Assembly: GCF_002835935.1 (NCBI RefSeq)
Contig: NZ_PJCF01000087.1
Location: 1 to 64,000 of the forward strand
Source: Paraglaciecola sp. MB-3u-78
GTDB lineage: Bacteria > Pseudomonadota > Gammaproteobacteria > Enterobacterales > Alteromonadaceae
DNA length: 64,000 bases
Direction of reading: 5' to 3'
The notes below the pieces were generated by a model, which ran no database searches, was not told where the DNA came from, and worked only from the letters and a program-made list of their open reading frames with translations. Positions 16,619 to 26,175 of this stretch are shown piece after piece. Positions within the stretch are counted from its first letter, which is position 1, and the number at the start of each line of letters is the position of its first letter. A program made the position numbers and the translations under genes.

Positions 16619-16685
16619 AACCACTAGTCAATTATCCAACCTATTTTTTTTAAGACCTTTATCTAAAATTTATATTATAGTGGTT
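16619..16685. repeat. 67-bp miniature inverted-repeat element, copy 2
   Basis: The second copy of the AACCACTA...TAGTGGTT unit, differing from the first by about one base. It is followed by gtcctgttaatttctacgaa and the junction palindrome cgaacctgaccccgcaggtc. Confidence 0.6.
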
Positions 16686-16719
16686 GTCCTGTTAATTTCT
16701 ACGAACCTGACCCCGCAGG

Positions 16720-16994
16720 TCACCGGGCTCAACCCAAGCATTGATCAATCTGGGACCAGTCTTAACCGTTCCAGCTTGTCAAAGACGGGCAGTACTAGAT
16801 TACGAAAATCATTGTATATGCCAGCCATGGTTGCCGTCAGATATAACCCATTAATGCTCGCTTTTTATAATAAACTTTTAACCAAAGATAAGCCTAAAAA
16901 AGTAGCTTTAATCGCGGTGATGCGAAAATTACTGGTACTGGCTTTCGGTGTATTGAAATCAGGAAAGCCGTTTGATGTAAATTATCAACATTAA
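16720..16994 (+). pseudogene. C-terminal remnant of an IS110-family transposase
   Basis: About 90 residues (GLNPSIDQSGTSLNRSSLSK, TRLRKSLYMPAMVAVRYNP, MRKLLVLAFGVLKSGKPFD) match the Transposase_20 end of IS110-family proteins. The catalytic N-terminal RuvC-like domain is absent. The fragment joins directly to the junction palindrome at 16702-16721. Confidence 0.8.
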
Positions 16995-17165
16995 TCAGAT
17001 TTGGGCTTGATCCTCAAGACAGTATCTGACCCCGATAGTTCAAAGAATAAGCCATTTTTAGCTGAAACTTTAAAGGCGGGAAAAGCAGTGGCGGAGCCAC
17101 CAGAGATTGGAATTAGTGCGTTAAAACGGCTCTTTTGAATAAATTTTTATCATGGCTGTGCTGTA

Positions 17166-17273
17166 TATGGATTTAACTTTGTTCTGACCCCGATAGTTCA
17201 TATGGATTTAACTTTGTTCTGACCCCGATAGTTCACTCTATGGATTTAACTTTGTTCTGACCCCGATAGTTCA
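17166..17273. repeat. Three copies of a 35-bp repeat ending in TGACCCCGATAGTTCA
   Basis: Identical 35-bp units lie at 17166-17200, 17201-17235 and 17239-17273. Each starts TATGGATTTAACTTTGTTC and ends TGACCCCGATAGTTCA. Read on the other strand each unit contains GGGGTCAGA followed by AAATTAA-like sequence, the same word pattern that heads several other repeats in this island. Confidence 0.8.
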
Positions 17274-17289
17274 CTCCTTTAATTCTTAA

Positions 17290-17373
17290 TTATTTCATTA
17301 GCGATGTATACCGTTGTGGCAAATCGTCCCATTTAGCAACCGTCGAAAGATCGTCTCTCCCCACAAAATTTAA
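17290..17373 (-). pseudogene. 3' tail of the DUF2357 (LlaJI-like) nuclease gene
   Basis: Beyond the IS1595 element the nuclease frame resumes: VGRDDLSTVAKWDDLPQRYT SLMK then TAA at 17290-17292. Removing the element and one copy of its 8-bp target duplication AAATTTAA joins it in frame to ...DIHFKLNF of the main fragment. Without this piece the C-terminal 24 residues would be unassigned DNA. Confidence 0.8.
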
Positions 17374-17830
17374 CATGCTTCTCCACTTTGCTCAGGCATG
17401 AACTAAACTGTATATGAAAATAAACAGTTTAAGGGAGTTCGAACATGAACACGCCAGAAGCCAGTTTTTTAACGTGGCAACAGCAATTCAGAACGAATAA
17501 AGATTGTCTCCAGTATCTGAAGGAAATGAAGTGGCCTAATGGGTTTATGTGTCCTCAATGTGGTCACGACAATGGGATTGACCTTCACTGCCGAGAATTA
17601 ACCGAATGCAGCCTGCATATTAACATCCAACCCGATCACCTAATAACATTGATGCCGATCACCTAATAACATCCATCCCGATCACTCAATAACATCGAAG
17701 CCGATCACTTTTTGGTTAAAATGTTATTCAGTGACCGGCTTAATGTTATTGCCCAACTTTTACTCTTTTTTGTCTGTCCAGTAGGTGTTTTTAACCGTTA
17801 TTCTTTTCATTTTTGATGGTGAGAATAACT

Positions 17831-19375
17831 ATGCCAATGGCACCTATTTCAATGCGTAAGTTAAAAGAGATTTTAAGACTCAAATACGGCTGTTTGCTCA
17901 GCCATCGAAAAATAGCCAAAAGCTTATCTGTTTCAGCGTCAATCGTGTCTATTTATGCCATTCGTGCCACCTCTCTTGGGATCACTAGTTGGCCGCTTGA
18001 TGAAAAATGGAATGATGAGACGCTTCAACGAGCATTCTTCAAAACCAAACCTAAGAGCAAGGGCTACATCATCCCTAATTGGTCTGTCGTCCAGCAAGAG
18101 CTGAGGCCGAAAACGATGACATTGCAGTTATTGTGGGAAGAATATGGTGAGCGGTATCCAGAAGGTTTTTACAGCTACAACCACTTCTGTCGTCTATATA
18201 AAACATGGCTAACATGTCAAAAACCGTCCATGCGTCAAAACCATAAAGCAGGTGAAAAACTGTTTGTTGATTATTGTGGACCCACTATGAATATTGTGGA
18301 CTCAACAACGGGTGAATGCCGCACAGCACAGGTTTTTGTGGCAGTCATGGGCGCATCTAACTACACCTTTGCAGAGGCTACGTTTAGCCAAAAACTCGAA
18401 GACTGGGTGATGAGTCATGCACGATGCTTTGAATTTCTGGGTGGCGTACCTGAATTGGTCATCCCAGATAACTTAAAAAGTGCCGTGACAAAAGCGTGTC
18501 GTTACGAGCCGGATCTGAACCCAACCTACCAACAACTCGCCGCCCATTACGATACCGTTATCGTGCCTGCCAGACCTTATAAACCCAAGGATAAATCGAA
18601 AGCTGAGGTGGGTGTTCAAATCGTTGAACGTTGGATAATGGCGCGACTTCGCAAGGAAAGCTTTTTTAGCTTGCGACAGTTAAATCTAAAAATACAGACA
18701 CTTTTAACCGATTTGAATCAAAGGCAAATGAAAAAGCATCCAGGCTCAAGGCTATCCCAATTTGAAGCGATAGATAAACCCGCACTGAAACCTTTGCCGT
18801 CACAACCTTATCGCTACACCTTAGTGAAACAGGTCAAAGTGCATATTGATTATCACATCGAGATTGAAAAACATTACTACTCGGTGCCACACGCCTTGAT
18901 CAAGAAAAAGCTAGAAGCACATGCTACGGGGCAACTGGTCACACTTTATCATCAAGGGGTACAAGTGGCCGTTCATCCAAGATCATACCGCGTGGGAGGT
19001 CACAGCACCCTGGATATCCATATGCCCATCGCCCATCAAAAACAGCAGCAATGGACCCCCGAACGATTTGAAAGTTGGGCCAGAAAATTCGGAAAATCAA
19101 CCGAGCAATTTGTCATTCAACTCATGCAAACCAAAAAACACCCCGAGCAAAGTTACCGTGCCTGTATGGGCATATTGAGTTTAGGAAAAAAGTTCACAGA
19201 CAAACGACTTGAAGCCGCCTGCTACCGAGCGTTAGCAACAGGTGTTACGCGAGTAAACCAAGTGAAAGCTATCTTAGAGAAAGGGTTAGATAGCCAACCT
19301 CTACCGGAAAAACAGCTGGATCTTTTAAGTGAGATAGACCATCAAAATATCCGTGGCAATCATTATTACCACTAA
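17831..19375 (+). CDS. istA: IS21-family transposase IstA
   Basis: A 514-residue transposase from the ATG at 17831, chosen because GGTGAG lies eight bases upstream; an in-frame start 18 bases earlier exists. Features in order: a helix-turn-helix (HRKIAKSLSVSASIVSIYAI), a DDE core with KLFVDYCGPTMNIVD, ELVIPDNLKSAV and DKSKAEVGVQIVERW, and a C-terminal Mu-like barrel (EKHYYSVPHALI). It acts with IstB to paste the element. The gene looks intact. Confidence 0.92.
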   Translation: MPMAPISMRKLKEILRLKYGCLLSHRKIAKSLSVSASIVSIYAIRATSLGITSWPLDEKWNDETLQRAFFKTKPKSKGYIIPNWSVVQQELRPKTMTLQLLWEEYGERYPEGFYSYNHFCRLYKTWLTCQKPSMRQNHKAGEKLFVDYCGPTMNIVDSTTGECRTAQVFVAVMGASNYTFAEATFSQKLEDWVMSHARCFEFLGGVPELVIPDNLKSAVTKACRYEPDLNPTYQQLAAHYDTVIVPARPYKPKDKSKAEVGVQIVERWIMARLRKESFFSLRQLNLKIQTLLTDLNQRQMKKHPGSRLSQFEAIDKPALKPLPSQPYRYTLVKQVKVHIDYHIEIEKHYYSVPHALIKKKLEAHATGQLVTLYHQGVQVAVHPRSYRVGGHSTLDIHMPIAHQKQQQWTPERFESWARKFGKSTEQFVIQLMQTKKHPEQSYRACMGILSLGKKFTDKRLEAACYRALATGVTRVNQVKAILEKGLDSQPLPEKQLDLLSEIDHQNIRGNHYYH

Positions 19376-19394
19376 TAAAACCTAAGGAAACAAC

Positions 19395-20159
19395 ATGCAA
19401 TCAGTGACGCAACAAATCAATACTCAATTAGTCATGCTAAAGCTAAGCGGCATACGTGATGCGTTATCACAACAAAGTGAACAACCCAATCTATACGTCG
19501 AACAAAGCTTCGAAGAGCGGTTATGTTTATTGCTTGACCATGAAATAACCCAGCGAGATCAACGTAAAATTGACCGACTGACCCGCCAAGCCAAATTTAG
19601 AGTGAACGGGACATTAGCACAGTTGGATTATGGTGCGTCGAGGCAGTTAAACAAAACGCAGATCCGCTCATTAGCGCAAGGTGAATGGCTTCGTCTTCAC
19701 CAAAACATACTGATCACAGGAGCAACAGGTTGCGGTAAAACCTACCTTGCTTGTGCGTTGGGCCATAACCACTGCCAGCAGGGAGAAAACGTTTACTACT
19801 TTAGGCTCAAAGAATTGCTTGAAAAGATGTTTATGGCACAAGCGGATGGCAGTTATCGAAAGTTTATTAACAAACTCACATCAGCGAACTTACTGATCTT
19901 AGACGATTGGGGATTAGAGCCATTAACGGGGCAACAACGCAGTGATTTACTTGAGTTAATAGATGCGAGGTATGACACAAAATCGACACTGATTGCGAGT
20001 CAATTACCGATAGAAAATTGGTACGATATGATCGGGGAATCCACGCATGCAGATGCGATCCTAGATCGGCTTGTTCACGGGGCAATTAAGTTAGAATTAA
20101 AAGGCGAATCCATGCGAAAAAAACTAAATTCCTTGACTGAAGCCGATCACACAAGTTAG
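19395..20159 (+). CDS. istB: IS21-family helper ATPase IstB
   Basis: A 254-residue AAA+ ATPase with Walker A ITGATGCGKTYLACALG (about residues 112-128) and Walker B LLILDDWGLEPL (about 168-179). IstB selects target DNA and activates IstA. It follows istA by 19 bases with AAGGAAA as ribosome binding site and ends 79 bases from the element's right terminus. It looks intact. Confidence 0.92.
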   Translation: MQSVTQQINTQLVMLKLSGIRDALSQQSEQPNLYVEQSFEERLCLLLDHEITQRDQRKIDRLTRQAKFRVNGTLAQLDYGASRQLNKTQIRSLAQGEWLRLHQNILITGATGCGKTYLACALGHNHCQQGENVYYFRLKELLEKMFMAQADGSYRKFINKLTSANLLILDDWGLEPLTGQQRSDLLELIDARYDTKSTLIASQLPIENWYDMIGESTHADAILDRLVHGAIKLELKGESMRKKLNSLTEADHTS

Positions 20160-20936
20160 ATTTTACTGAGTTCTACTGGAAGACAAAAAAGTGATCGTCT
20201 TCAATGTTATTGACCGATCGGTTTCATGTTATTACGCATGCAGCCATTGTCATAAGCAAACATCGGTGATGTCAGGTACTTTATTTCATGGTAGTCATCT
20301 ACCGTTACTCAAATGGTTTTGGGCACTGTATTTTATAGGCTCAGACAAAGGCAGTATTTCAGCGTTAAGGCTAAGCAAGCTTATTGAAGTGAATTGGAAG
20401 ACTGCTCGGCTTATGTTAACGAAAGTGAGAGCGGCTATGGGACACAGGGATAGCCTCTACCGATTGTCGGGCACAATAGAGTTAGATGATGCCTTTGTTG
20501 GCGGTAAGCACAAAGGCAAGCGTGGTCGTGGAGCAGAAGGGAAAACCCCCATTATCATAGCATGTGAAAACAAGCATAAAAAGGCAGGGTTTATCGCAAT
20601 GAAAGCGGTTAAAAATGTGAATTTTAAAACAGTAAAAGAATTTGTATCACATCACCTTTTAGCTAATCAGCATGTCAGAACGGATGCTTATCCTGCGTTA
20701 AATATTATAGATAAAACACAGCAACATGAGCCAAGAGTCACGCCAAGTGAAAAGGTAGACGAATGGTTGCCTTGGGTTCATATCGCGATAGGTAATTTGA
20801 AAACGTTTTTGTTGGGCACGTTTCATGGCGTTACGGGTAATTACTTACAAGAATACTTGAATGAGTTTTGTTATCGGTATAATCGCCGTTTTGTGGAAAA
20901 ACAAATACCTAATCGATTGTTAAACTTGGCAATTAT

Positions 20937-22926
20937 TCATACTCCTTTAAAATCAACCTGAGTTAAATGGAGAAGCATGAAATTTAATTTAAAATGTATG
21001 TCCCAATCTTGTGTCATAACATTTTTTAAAATCAACGATTCACCTAAAGTAAATAGCCAATACAACTCATCTCCATTAAAGCTTAGCTCGGCACCTGCTT
21101 GCGCTATGCTGATATCTCCTCTTTTTACTTTTTCAGCCTTAATAATAGGGTAAAGGTATTTAATTTCTCTTTTCTGTCCTTCTAATTGAGTTAATGCAAC
21201 AGCAAGATAACGTGCTTCAATTACAATGTGCTGCTCAATTTTTTGTCTTTTAAAAGCGGCTACTCGCGTATGATAAAACTTAGCTTTACCCGCATTGAAT
21301 TGGTTAACGTACAACTCATTTCTGTTCGGTCCTAATTGATTGGCAGCAATAGTTAAATCTGTAAACCTTGAGATTGATGTCCCTCGATAAGAGATCCGAG
21401 GCGACTCTTCAACGAAATGTTTATCACTTGAAGCCTTATCATAAACTGTCTTTGCCCTACCTAATTTTTCTGCAAGAAACTCAGTCAACCAATAACTGCC
21501 TTCATTACTTTCACTGGGTAAAAGGCTGAATGCTCCAATGCCAATTTCGTTGATGGGGTCCTCATAGGGGTTTGGTTTGGATGTCTGTGCATGAAAACCT
21601 GGGTATAAAGCAAAGGCCCAAAAAACAGGCCTAGACTTCACAACTTGTTCGTAGTTTGACTGATTTTGATGTATCAACGCGTCTCTATATCGGTGCATCT
21701 GATTTATTGCATCGTCTGGCGCTAGGTCGCCTTGGTCAATTGGACTTCTTTCTTTATTTGAATCTTTCTTAATTCGGTATTTTGCATCAAAAATCCAAAC
21801 AAACTGCTGACCATCGACAAAAGTGACTTCCAATAAAATATCGGGAATTTGAGTAGTGGTCCACGATTTTATTGGTGAACCATTTTTATTGAATTTTGGT
21901 TCGTGTGCCAACCTGATTTCAACTCCATCGTCACGTTTAAAGCTAAATGCCCCTTTCATACCATCTTGCATTGACACTTCAATGCCATTATTAACCATTG
22001 CCACTCTGGCACTTTCAGATTGTTCAAAACCTAACTCAAGCAATATGCGCCGCACTTCTAAAAAACACCATATTTCATAGAGCTCAGAAATACTGCGGAG
22101 TGACAGGTTATTTTGACCTTGTAGTAGTTCCAAATACCATTTCAGTTGTTGCCAAATTTTATAGACTCGCGCATATCCTGGTTTTTGTTGCAGTACTAGC
22201 GATTCACTCGACAAACCCGTGAAATTACCCACTTCCTTGAACATAGGTTGGCGCTGAAAAAAACGCATTGAAGCTTGCCATTTACCTAATTGATTAAAGA
22301 AGCTTTCAGAAATTCTCTGCTTGTCAGGCTCTAGTTGGTTTTCTTGTAATTGGTTTACAATTTTTGTGAGTTTACTTATGGAGCTCGAAACAACAGATTT
22401 GATAAATCGATTTTCGGGAGTATCTACACTCAATACTTTTTTATCTAAACGAAATCGTTTATCCCATTGACGATTTTCCTTTGCTTGATTGACTGCTTGC
22501 TCTAATTTAGGCGTTAACCTACCTTTAAGCCGATCCATATTTACAAATCTATGTGTAGCAACCAATCTACTGTGTGGGGCGTTTACAACCTGTTTTAACC
22601 CCTTTTCGAGATCAAGCCAAAGTGACTCAAATTGTGCTAACCAAAGAAGTAAAAACTGAGAATGAGGCTGCTTCACAGCTTTCATTTGGTGCTGGGTCTT
22701 TTCTGCTAACGAAAATCGCCATAAAGGATACTCTTCATCAATAGACTGATTCATCTTTTGAAAATCAGATGCTAAGTCGATTTTTGTAGGTAAAACCTCA
22801 AATGAAAATGACTGTCTGTAGGTTTCATTTTCAAATTGATATACAAGCTCTAGTCGAAACCAACCAATGTTATTAGCTGTATCAATGCTAGCCCTTAAAG
22901 AGTGAGTTCGTTCGCTATAATGAAAT
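20937..22926 (-). pseudogene. Main fragment of the DUF2357 / LlaJI-like restriction nuclease subunit
   Basis: About 660 residues of a DUF2357 protein. A long helical N-terminal region is followed by a PD-(D/E)XK-type nuclease core (IPDILLEV, then VWIFDAKYRIKK, about residues 304-330 of the part starting MNQSIDEE). Such proteins are the McrC-like partners of McrB-like GTPases in LlaJI and BsuMI restriction systems. The frame is open upstream of MNQS to the IS3 end (YSERTHSLRASIDTANNIGW), so MNQS is not the true start. The last 13 residues before its present stop come from the IS1595 terminus. Restoring both breaks gives one 781-residue protein spanning 24516 to 17290. Confidence 0.88.
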
Positions 22927-22993
22927 GAGTGACGTGGTTAACTAGATCCGACTACCTCAGTTAAGACATAATAAGCTTAACTGGAGATAGATA

Positions 22994-23287
22994 ATGACAG
23001 CACGTAAGAAATACTCAAAAGAATTTAAATTGGATGCCATCGCATTGGTGGTAGAGCAAAAATACAGTCGAGTCGAGGCCGCTAGGAATTTAGGCCTCAG
23101 TCCTCAGATACTCGGTCGTTGGCTCAAAGAGGCCGAAGACGATGATGGTCATGCTTTTCGAGGTAACGGCACCCTGACACCCGAACAAGCCGAAATCCGC
23201 AGCTTGAAGGGGCAAGTCAAGCGTCTCGAAATGGAGCGTGAAATATTAAAAAAAGCGACGGTCTTCTTTGCCAAAGAAACGAAGTGA
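22994..23287 (+). CDS. IS3-family OrfA
   Basis: A 97-residue DNA-binding protein with a helix-turn-helix (KEFKLDAIALVVEQKYSRVEAARNLGLSPQILGRWLKE) and a leucine-rich coil (RSLKGQVKRLEMEREILKKA) for multimerisation. A run of seven A (around 23247-23253) in ATTAAAAAAAGCG near its end is a likely -1 frameshift signal making the OrfAB transposase. Its stop overlaps the orfB start (GTGA). Confidence 0.92.
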   Translation: MTARKKYSKEFKLDAIALVVEQKYSRVEAARNLGLSPQILGRWLKEAEDDDGHAFRGNGTLTPEQAEIRSLKGQVKRLEMEREILKKATVFFAKETK

Positions 23288-24162
23288 AGTATTCGTTTAT
23301 TACCCGATATAAGAAGACCTGGCCTGTGCGCTTAATGTGCAGGCTGCTCGGTGTACAAAGTAACAATTATTACAGTTATCAGAAGCGTCAAACGAATAAA
23401 CCTGATGATCTAACGCATCAAGAGATGCTGGAATGGGTAAAGGATATCGCCAAGTTCAGCGATAATACCTATGGCGAACGACGCATTCAAAAAGTATTGA
23501 ATGCGCTGAGCTTTCCTGTGAGTCGCAGGAAAACAGCCCAATTGATGAAAGAAGCAGGCGTGTGGGTGCGGTATAAAAAGAAATATAAAGCCACCACCAA
23601 CAGTGACCATAAAAAGCCTATTTATGACAATGTACTTAAGCAAGACTTTGTAGCACAAAAGCCTGACCAAGCTTATGTGCAAGATATCACCTACGTTTGG
23701 ACATCAGAAGGCTGGTTGTATTTAGCTGTGGTGATTGATTTATATTCACGCAAAGTCGTGGGTTGGAGTATGAGTTCAAGAATGAAGGCCAGTTTAGTCT
23801 GTGACGCATTAACCATGGCGATATGGCAACGACAACCGAAAGCAGGATTGATTGTGCATTCAGATCAAGGCGTACAGTACGCCAGCAAAGCTTATCGACG
23901 CCTTATAAAGACATATGGTTTTGTAGGGAGCATGAGTAAAAAAGGATGTTGCTGGGACAATGCTGTAGCAGAAAGTTTCTTTGGAAGCCTAAAACAAGAG
24001 CGGGTGCATTGGCGCAATTACTCAACACGATTTAGCGCCCAACAAGATATATTGAATTACATGACCATGTGGTACAACAGCCATAGACTTCATTCGTACT
24101 TGGATTACCAAAGTCCTAATGACTTTGAAAGAGAAAACAATGAATTACAAAAAGTAGCTTAA
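23284..24162 (+). CDS. IS3-family OrfB, integrase core
   Basis: A 292-residue catalytic part with the DDE motif in YVQDITYVWTSEGW, VHSDQGVQYAS and NAVAESFFGSLKQE. HTH_21-like sequence (YGERRIQKVLNALSFPVSRRKTAQLMKEAGV) precedes it. It is normally made as a fusion with OrfA by frameshifting. The gene appears complete, so the element may still be mobile. Confidence 0.93.
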   Translation: MKYSFITRYKKTWPVRLMCRLLGVQSNNYYSYQKRQTNKPDDLTHQEMLEWVKDIAKFSDNTYGERRIQKVLNALSFPVSRRKTAQLMKEAGVWVRYKKKYKATTNSDHKKPIYDNVLKQDFVAQKPDQAYVQDITYVWTSEGWLYLAVVIDLYSRKVVGWSMSSRMKASLVCDALTMAIWQRQPKAGLIVHSDQGVQYASKAYRRLIKTYGFVGSMSKKGCCWDNAVAESFFGSLKQERVHWRNYSTRFSAQQDILNYMTMWYNSHRLHSYLDYQSPNDFERENNELQKVA

Positions 24163-24516
24163 CTAAGGTGGTCGTATTAGGTTGACCACGTCAGAGTCCT
24201 CAATCGCTTTTAAGCGATGTTCTATAGTCGGTGCTTTCTCTTTAAACTCCTTTTTTAACCTTTCGTCAAATGTAAACTCAATATCATAGAGTTTGTTTTC
24301 AAAAAATACGGGATGTAATTGGTCGACTATATACTCATCACATAACTGCAATTCGTCATTTACACTTAACACTGGTGATAAGAGTATCCGCGATTTTTCA
24401 GGATATTTTCCTCTCGCAACTAGAGTCTTTTCTAGACGTTGTTGACTGCCCTCTACATTTTTTGACCATATAGCAAAAGTGTAATGTTCAGTTTTGAGCG
24501 CAACGAGCTCTGGCAT
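24163..24516 (-). pseudogene. N-terminal fragment of the DUF2357 nuclease subunit
   Basis: The first 108 residues of the nuclease gene (MPELVALKTEHYTFAIWSKN ... HRLKAIEDS) run into the IS3 end, adding DVVNLIRPP. It starts 14 bases after the stop of the McrB-like gene on the same strand, confirming the operon order methyltransferase, GTPase, nuclease. Joined to the main fragment across the GAG duplication it continues ...AIEDSFHYSERTHS in frame. Confidence 0.85.
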
Positions 24517-24530
24517 AGGTATTCCTTAAC

Positions 24531-26174
24531 TCAAGGCCAGAAACTAGTGAAGGTATTGGCTTCGAGTCGATTCTTCATCCACTCTATTTTTTTGCGTGAA
24601 CGACACTCAATATTATCTATTTGTTTATCGTCATGGGTATTTCTGAAAAAATCCTTTCTTGTCTTTCCCTCAGCCCATATTTTAGACATATTTGACTTCA
24701 GAACCTCAGCAAGTGTATCCAATAAATTAACCGGTCCACTTGGGCGCACCAGCCGCAACTTATCTTCGTCTCCGTCAATTCTGGGTAATACTTTCGTCAT
24801 CAGGAAGTCGTCCCAAACAGCATGTAATTCTTTATCATCTTGCGGATTAAAGCAGGCAACATGAAGTAATAATTCATTAAGGGCACGATATGCTAATTCA
24901 AAAGGAGTATGTTTAAGCACGTCATTAATTGACTCGAGAAATGCCACAGTTTTAGAGCCATCAACATCACCTGTGTTACTTAGGTCATTCTTAGTTGCAT
25001 GAGTGAGTTGACTGTAAGTAAATACTTTAGGTTCATCTTGTTCTGTGAAGAACTTCTGATAGTCATTTGGAAAGAACTCACCAAAATCAAGTGTAAAGGC
25101 GCGGTCGATAACTTTGCGGGAAAAGCCATGGGTGGTTTCGTCCATATTTACCGTACCCGCCACAATTAAATTTGGCGGTAATGGAATTCCGTGATGACTA
25201 AAATATTCCCACAATCCATCTTCATCGTCACTAATACCCAGATCAGTTCGAAGACTGTTAATATCCATTTGGAAATTAGACTGAGTTAATAAAGGTTCGC
25301 AAGTGTACTTACCATTTTCGAATTTACGACTTTCTAAAACTGACAAGTAGTCTGCAAAATATTGCTCTACTGGCGCTAAATTCATCTCATCAAGACACAA
25401 CCAATAAGGCGCGACAGACAAATCCAACTCACCCATACCTTCTTTGTCTGCATTTGGGGCCACTACACGCCAAGCATCAATAATAAATTTAAGGGCTTTA
25501 GTCGCGATATATTTGGTACCTGAAATTCGTGAAATATAACCAAGTAAATCAGAGGGCTCATGCCAATCAGGCCTGACAGGTATTTGGCAGAAATTGATAT
25601 CACCGACGTTATGTTTAGCGGCCTGCTTTCGAACAAAGCGGGTTTTACCTGTGCCTGATATTCCAGCTAAGAGTAGAAAGGGTTTGGGGAGTTGGATTGC
25701 TTTTGATAAATCGAAAGGAATTATTTTAATAGTTTTATCCAAAACAAATTGGACAAAGCTATCGTCGCTTATATCTCGTGTCTCACCCAATTCATGTACA
25801 TCTTTACTTAATAATTGAAGCACTTTATTTGGGGTGTCATTCCTACCACTACTTCCTTTCATGTATCCAATGGGAGGGAGACTCGCTAAGATTGTTTCAA
25901 TGATAGTACGATCATTACTCCCAGAATGTAAAAAGGTATCAATATGAACAGGATTACCTAATAGTAATTTATCAATCACAAGGTTTATTCTTGTAAATTT
26001 TATACTTATTAACTTAATTCCTCTGCGGACTTCAACTTTTGGATCATCACTAGATAAATCTACACTTTCGATTATTACGTTATTACGTCCAGTAATATAA
26101 TTTAACTTTTTATTTATTAAAGATTTAAGCCATATTTTTGTTTTTTCTAAGAACTCAATTTCATTTGCATTCAC
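24531..26174 (-). CDS. McrB-like AAA+ GTPase, restriction subunit (LlaJI.R1/BsuMI-like)
   Basis: A 547-residue motor subunit. The N-terminal 150 residues are probably the DNA-recognition part. Walker A is GISGTGKT (171-178), Walker B is YWLCLDEMNLAP (258-268) and the McrB-type sensor is TVNMDETTHGFSRKVIDRAF (341-360). In LlaJI and McrBC-type systems this GTP-driven ring translocates DNA and activates the nuclease partner. The GTG start lies one base after the methyltransferase stop, with AAGGAA in front, so translation is coupled. The gene looks intact while its partner gene is interrupted. Confidence 0.88.
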   Translation of the reverse strand: MNANEIEFLEKTKIWLKSLINKKLNYITGRNNVIIESVDLSSDDPKVEVRRGIKLISIKFTRINLVIDKLLLGNPVHIDTFLHSGSNDRTIIETILASLPPIGYMKGSSGRNDTPNKVLQLLSKDVHELGETRDISDDSFVQFVLDKTIKIIPFDLSKAIQLPKPFLLLAGISGTGKTRFVRKQAAKHNVGDINFCQIPVRPDWHEPSDLLGYISRISGTKYIATKALKFIIDAWRVVAPNADKEGMGELDLSVAPYWLCLDEMNLAPVEQYFADYLSVLESRKFENGKYTCEPLLTQSNFQMDINSLRTDLGISDDEDGLWEYFSHHGIPLPPNLIVAGTVNMDETTHGFSRKVIDRAFTLDFGEFFPNDYQKFFTEQDEPKVFTYSQLTHATKNDLSNTGDVDGSKTVAFLESINDVLKHTPFELAYRALNELLLHVACFNPQDDKELHAVWDDFLMTKVLPRIDGDEDKLRLVRPSGPVNLLDTLAEVLKSNMSKIWAEGKTRKDFFRNTHDDKQIDNIECRSRKKIEWMKNRLEANTFTSFWP

Positions 26175-26175
26175 T

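Larger units (their letters stand above)
17614..20238 (+). mobile_element. IS21-family element (istA-istB)
   Basis: A 2625-bp element flanked by a 7-bp direct repeat TGCAGCC (17607-17613 and 20239-20245). Both ends begin TGC and carry tandem copies of a roughly 22-bp motif, AATAACATNNANNCCGATCAC: four at the left (17623-17725) and two at the right (inverted, 20190-20235). Such multiple terminal repeats are typical IS21 transposase-binding sites. Excision restores the IS1595 transposase frame. Confidence 0.9.
17445..20961 (+). pseudogene. IS1595-family transposase, interrupted
   Basis: The N-terminal part (17445-17613) has the zinc ribbon MCPQCGHDNG. It continues after the IS21 element from 20246, with CHKQTSVMSGTLFHGSHLPL, DDAFVGGKHKGKRGRGAEGK, RTDAYPAL and FCYRYNRRF, a DDE ISXO2-type core. 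Joining at the duplication restores ELTECSHCHKQTSV in frame. As it stands no full transposase can be made. Confidence 0.9.
17374..20979 (+). mobile_element. IS1595-family element, split by an IS21-family element
   Basis: Terminal inverted repeats start CATGCTTCTCCACTTTGCTC at the left and CATGCTTCTCCATTTAACTC at the right (read inwards). An 8-bp target duplication AAATTTAA lies at 17366-17373 and 20980-20987, the length usual for IS1595. Without the inner element and its duplication the unit is about 974 bp. It lies within the 3' end of the DUF2357 nuclease gene. Confidence 0.9.
22930..24193 (+). mobile_element. IS3-family element inside the nuclease gene
   Basis: A 1264-bp element. Its terminal repeats begin TGACGTGGTTAAC (left) and TGACGTGGTCAAC (right, read inwards) and stay similar for about 38 bp. 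A 3-bp duplication GAG (22927-22929 and 24194-24196) flanks it. Excision joins AIEDS to FHYSERTHS in frame on the minus strand. The two-gene layout is typical of IS3. Confidence 0.92.

Noticed and set aside
17623-17725. CRISPR-like array of 22-bp repeats
   Set aside because: The four direct repeats abut without spacers and lie at the end of an IS21 element next to istA; similar repeats occur inverted at the other end. They are transposase-binding sites.
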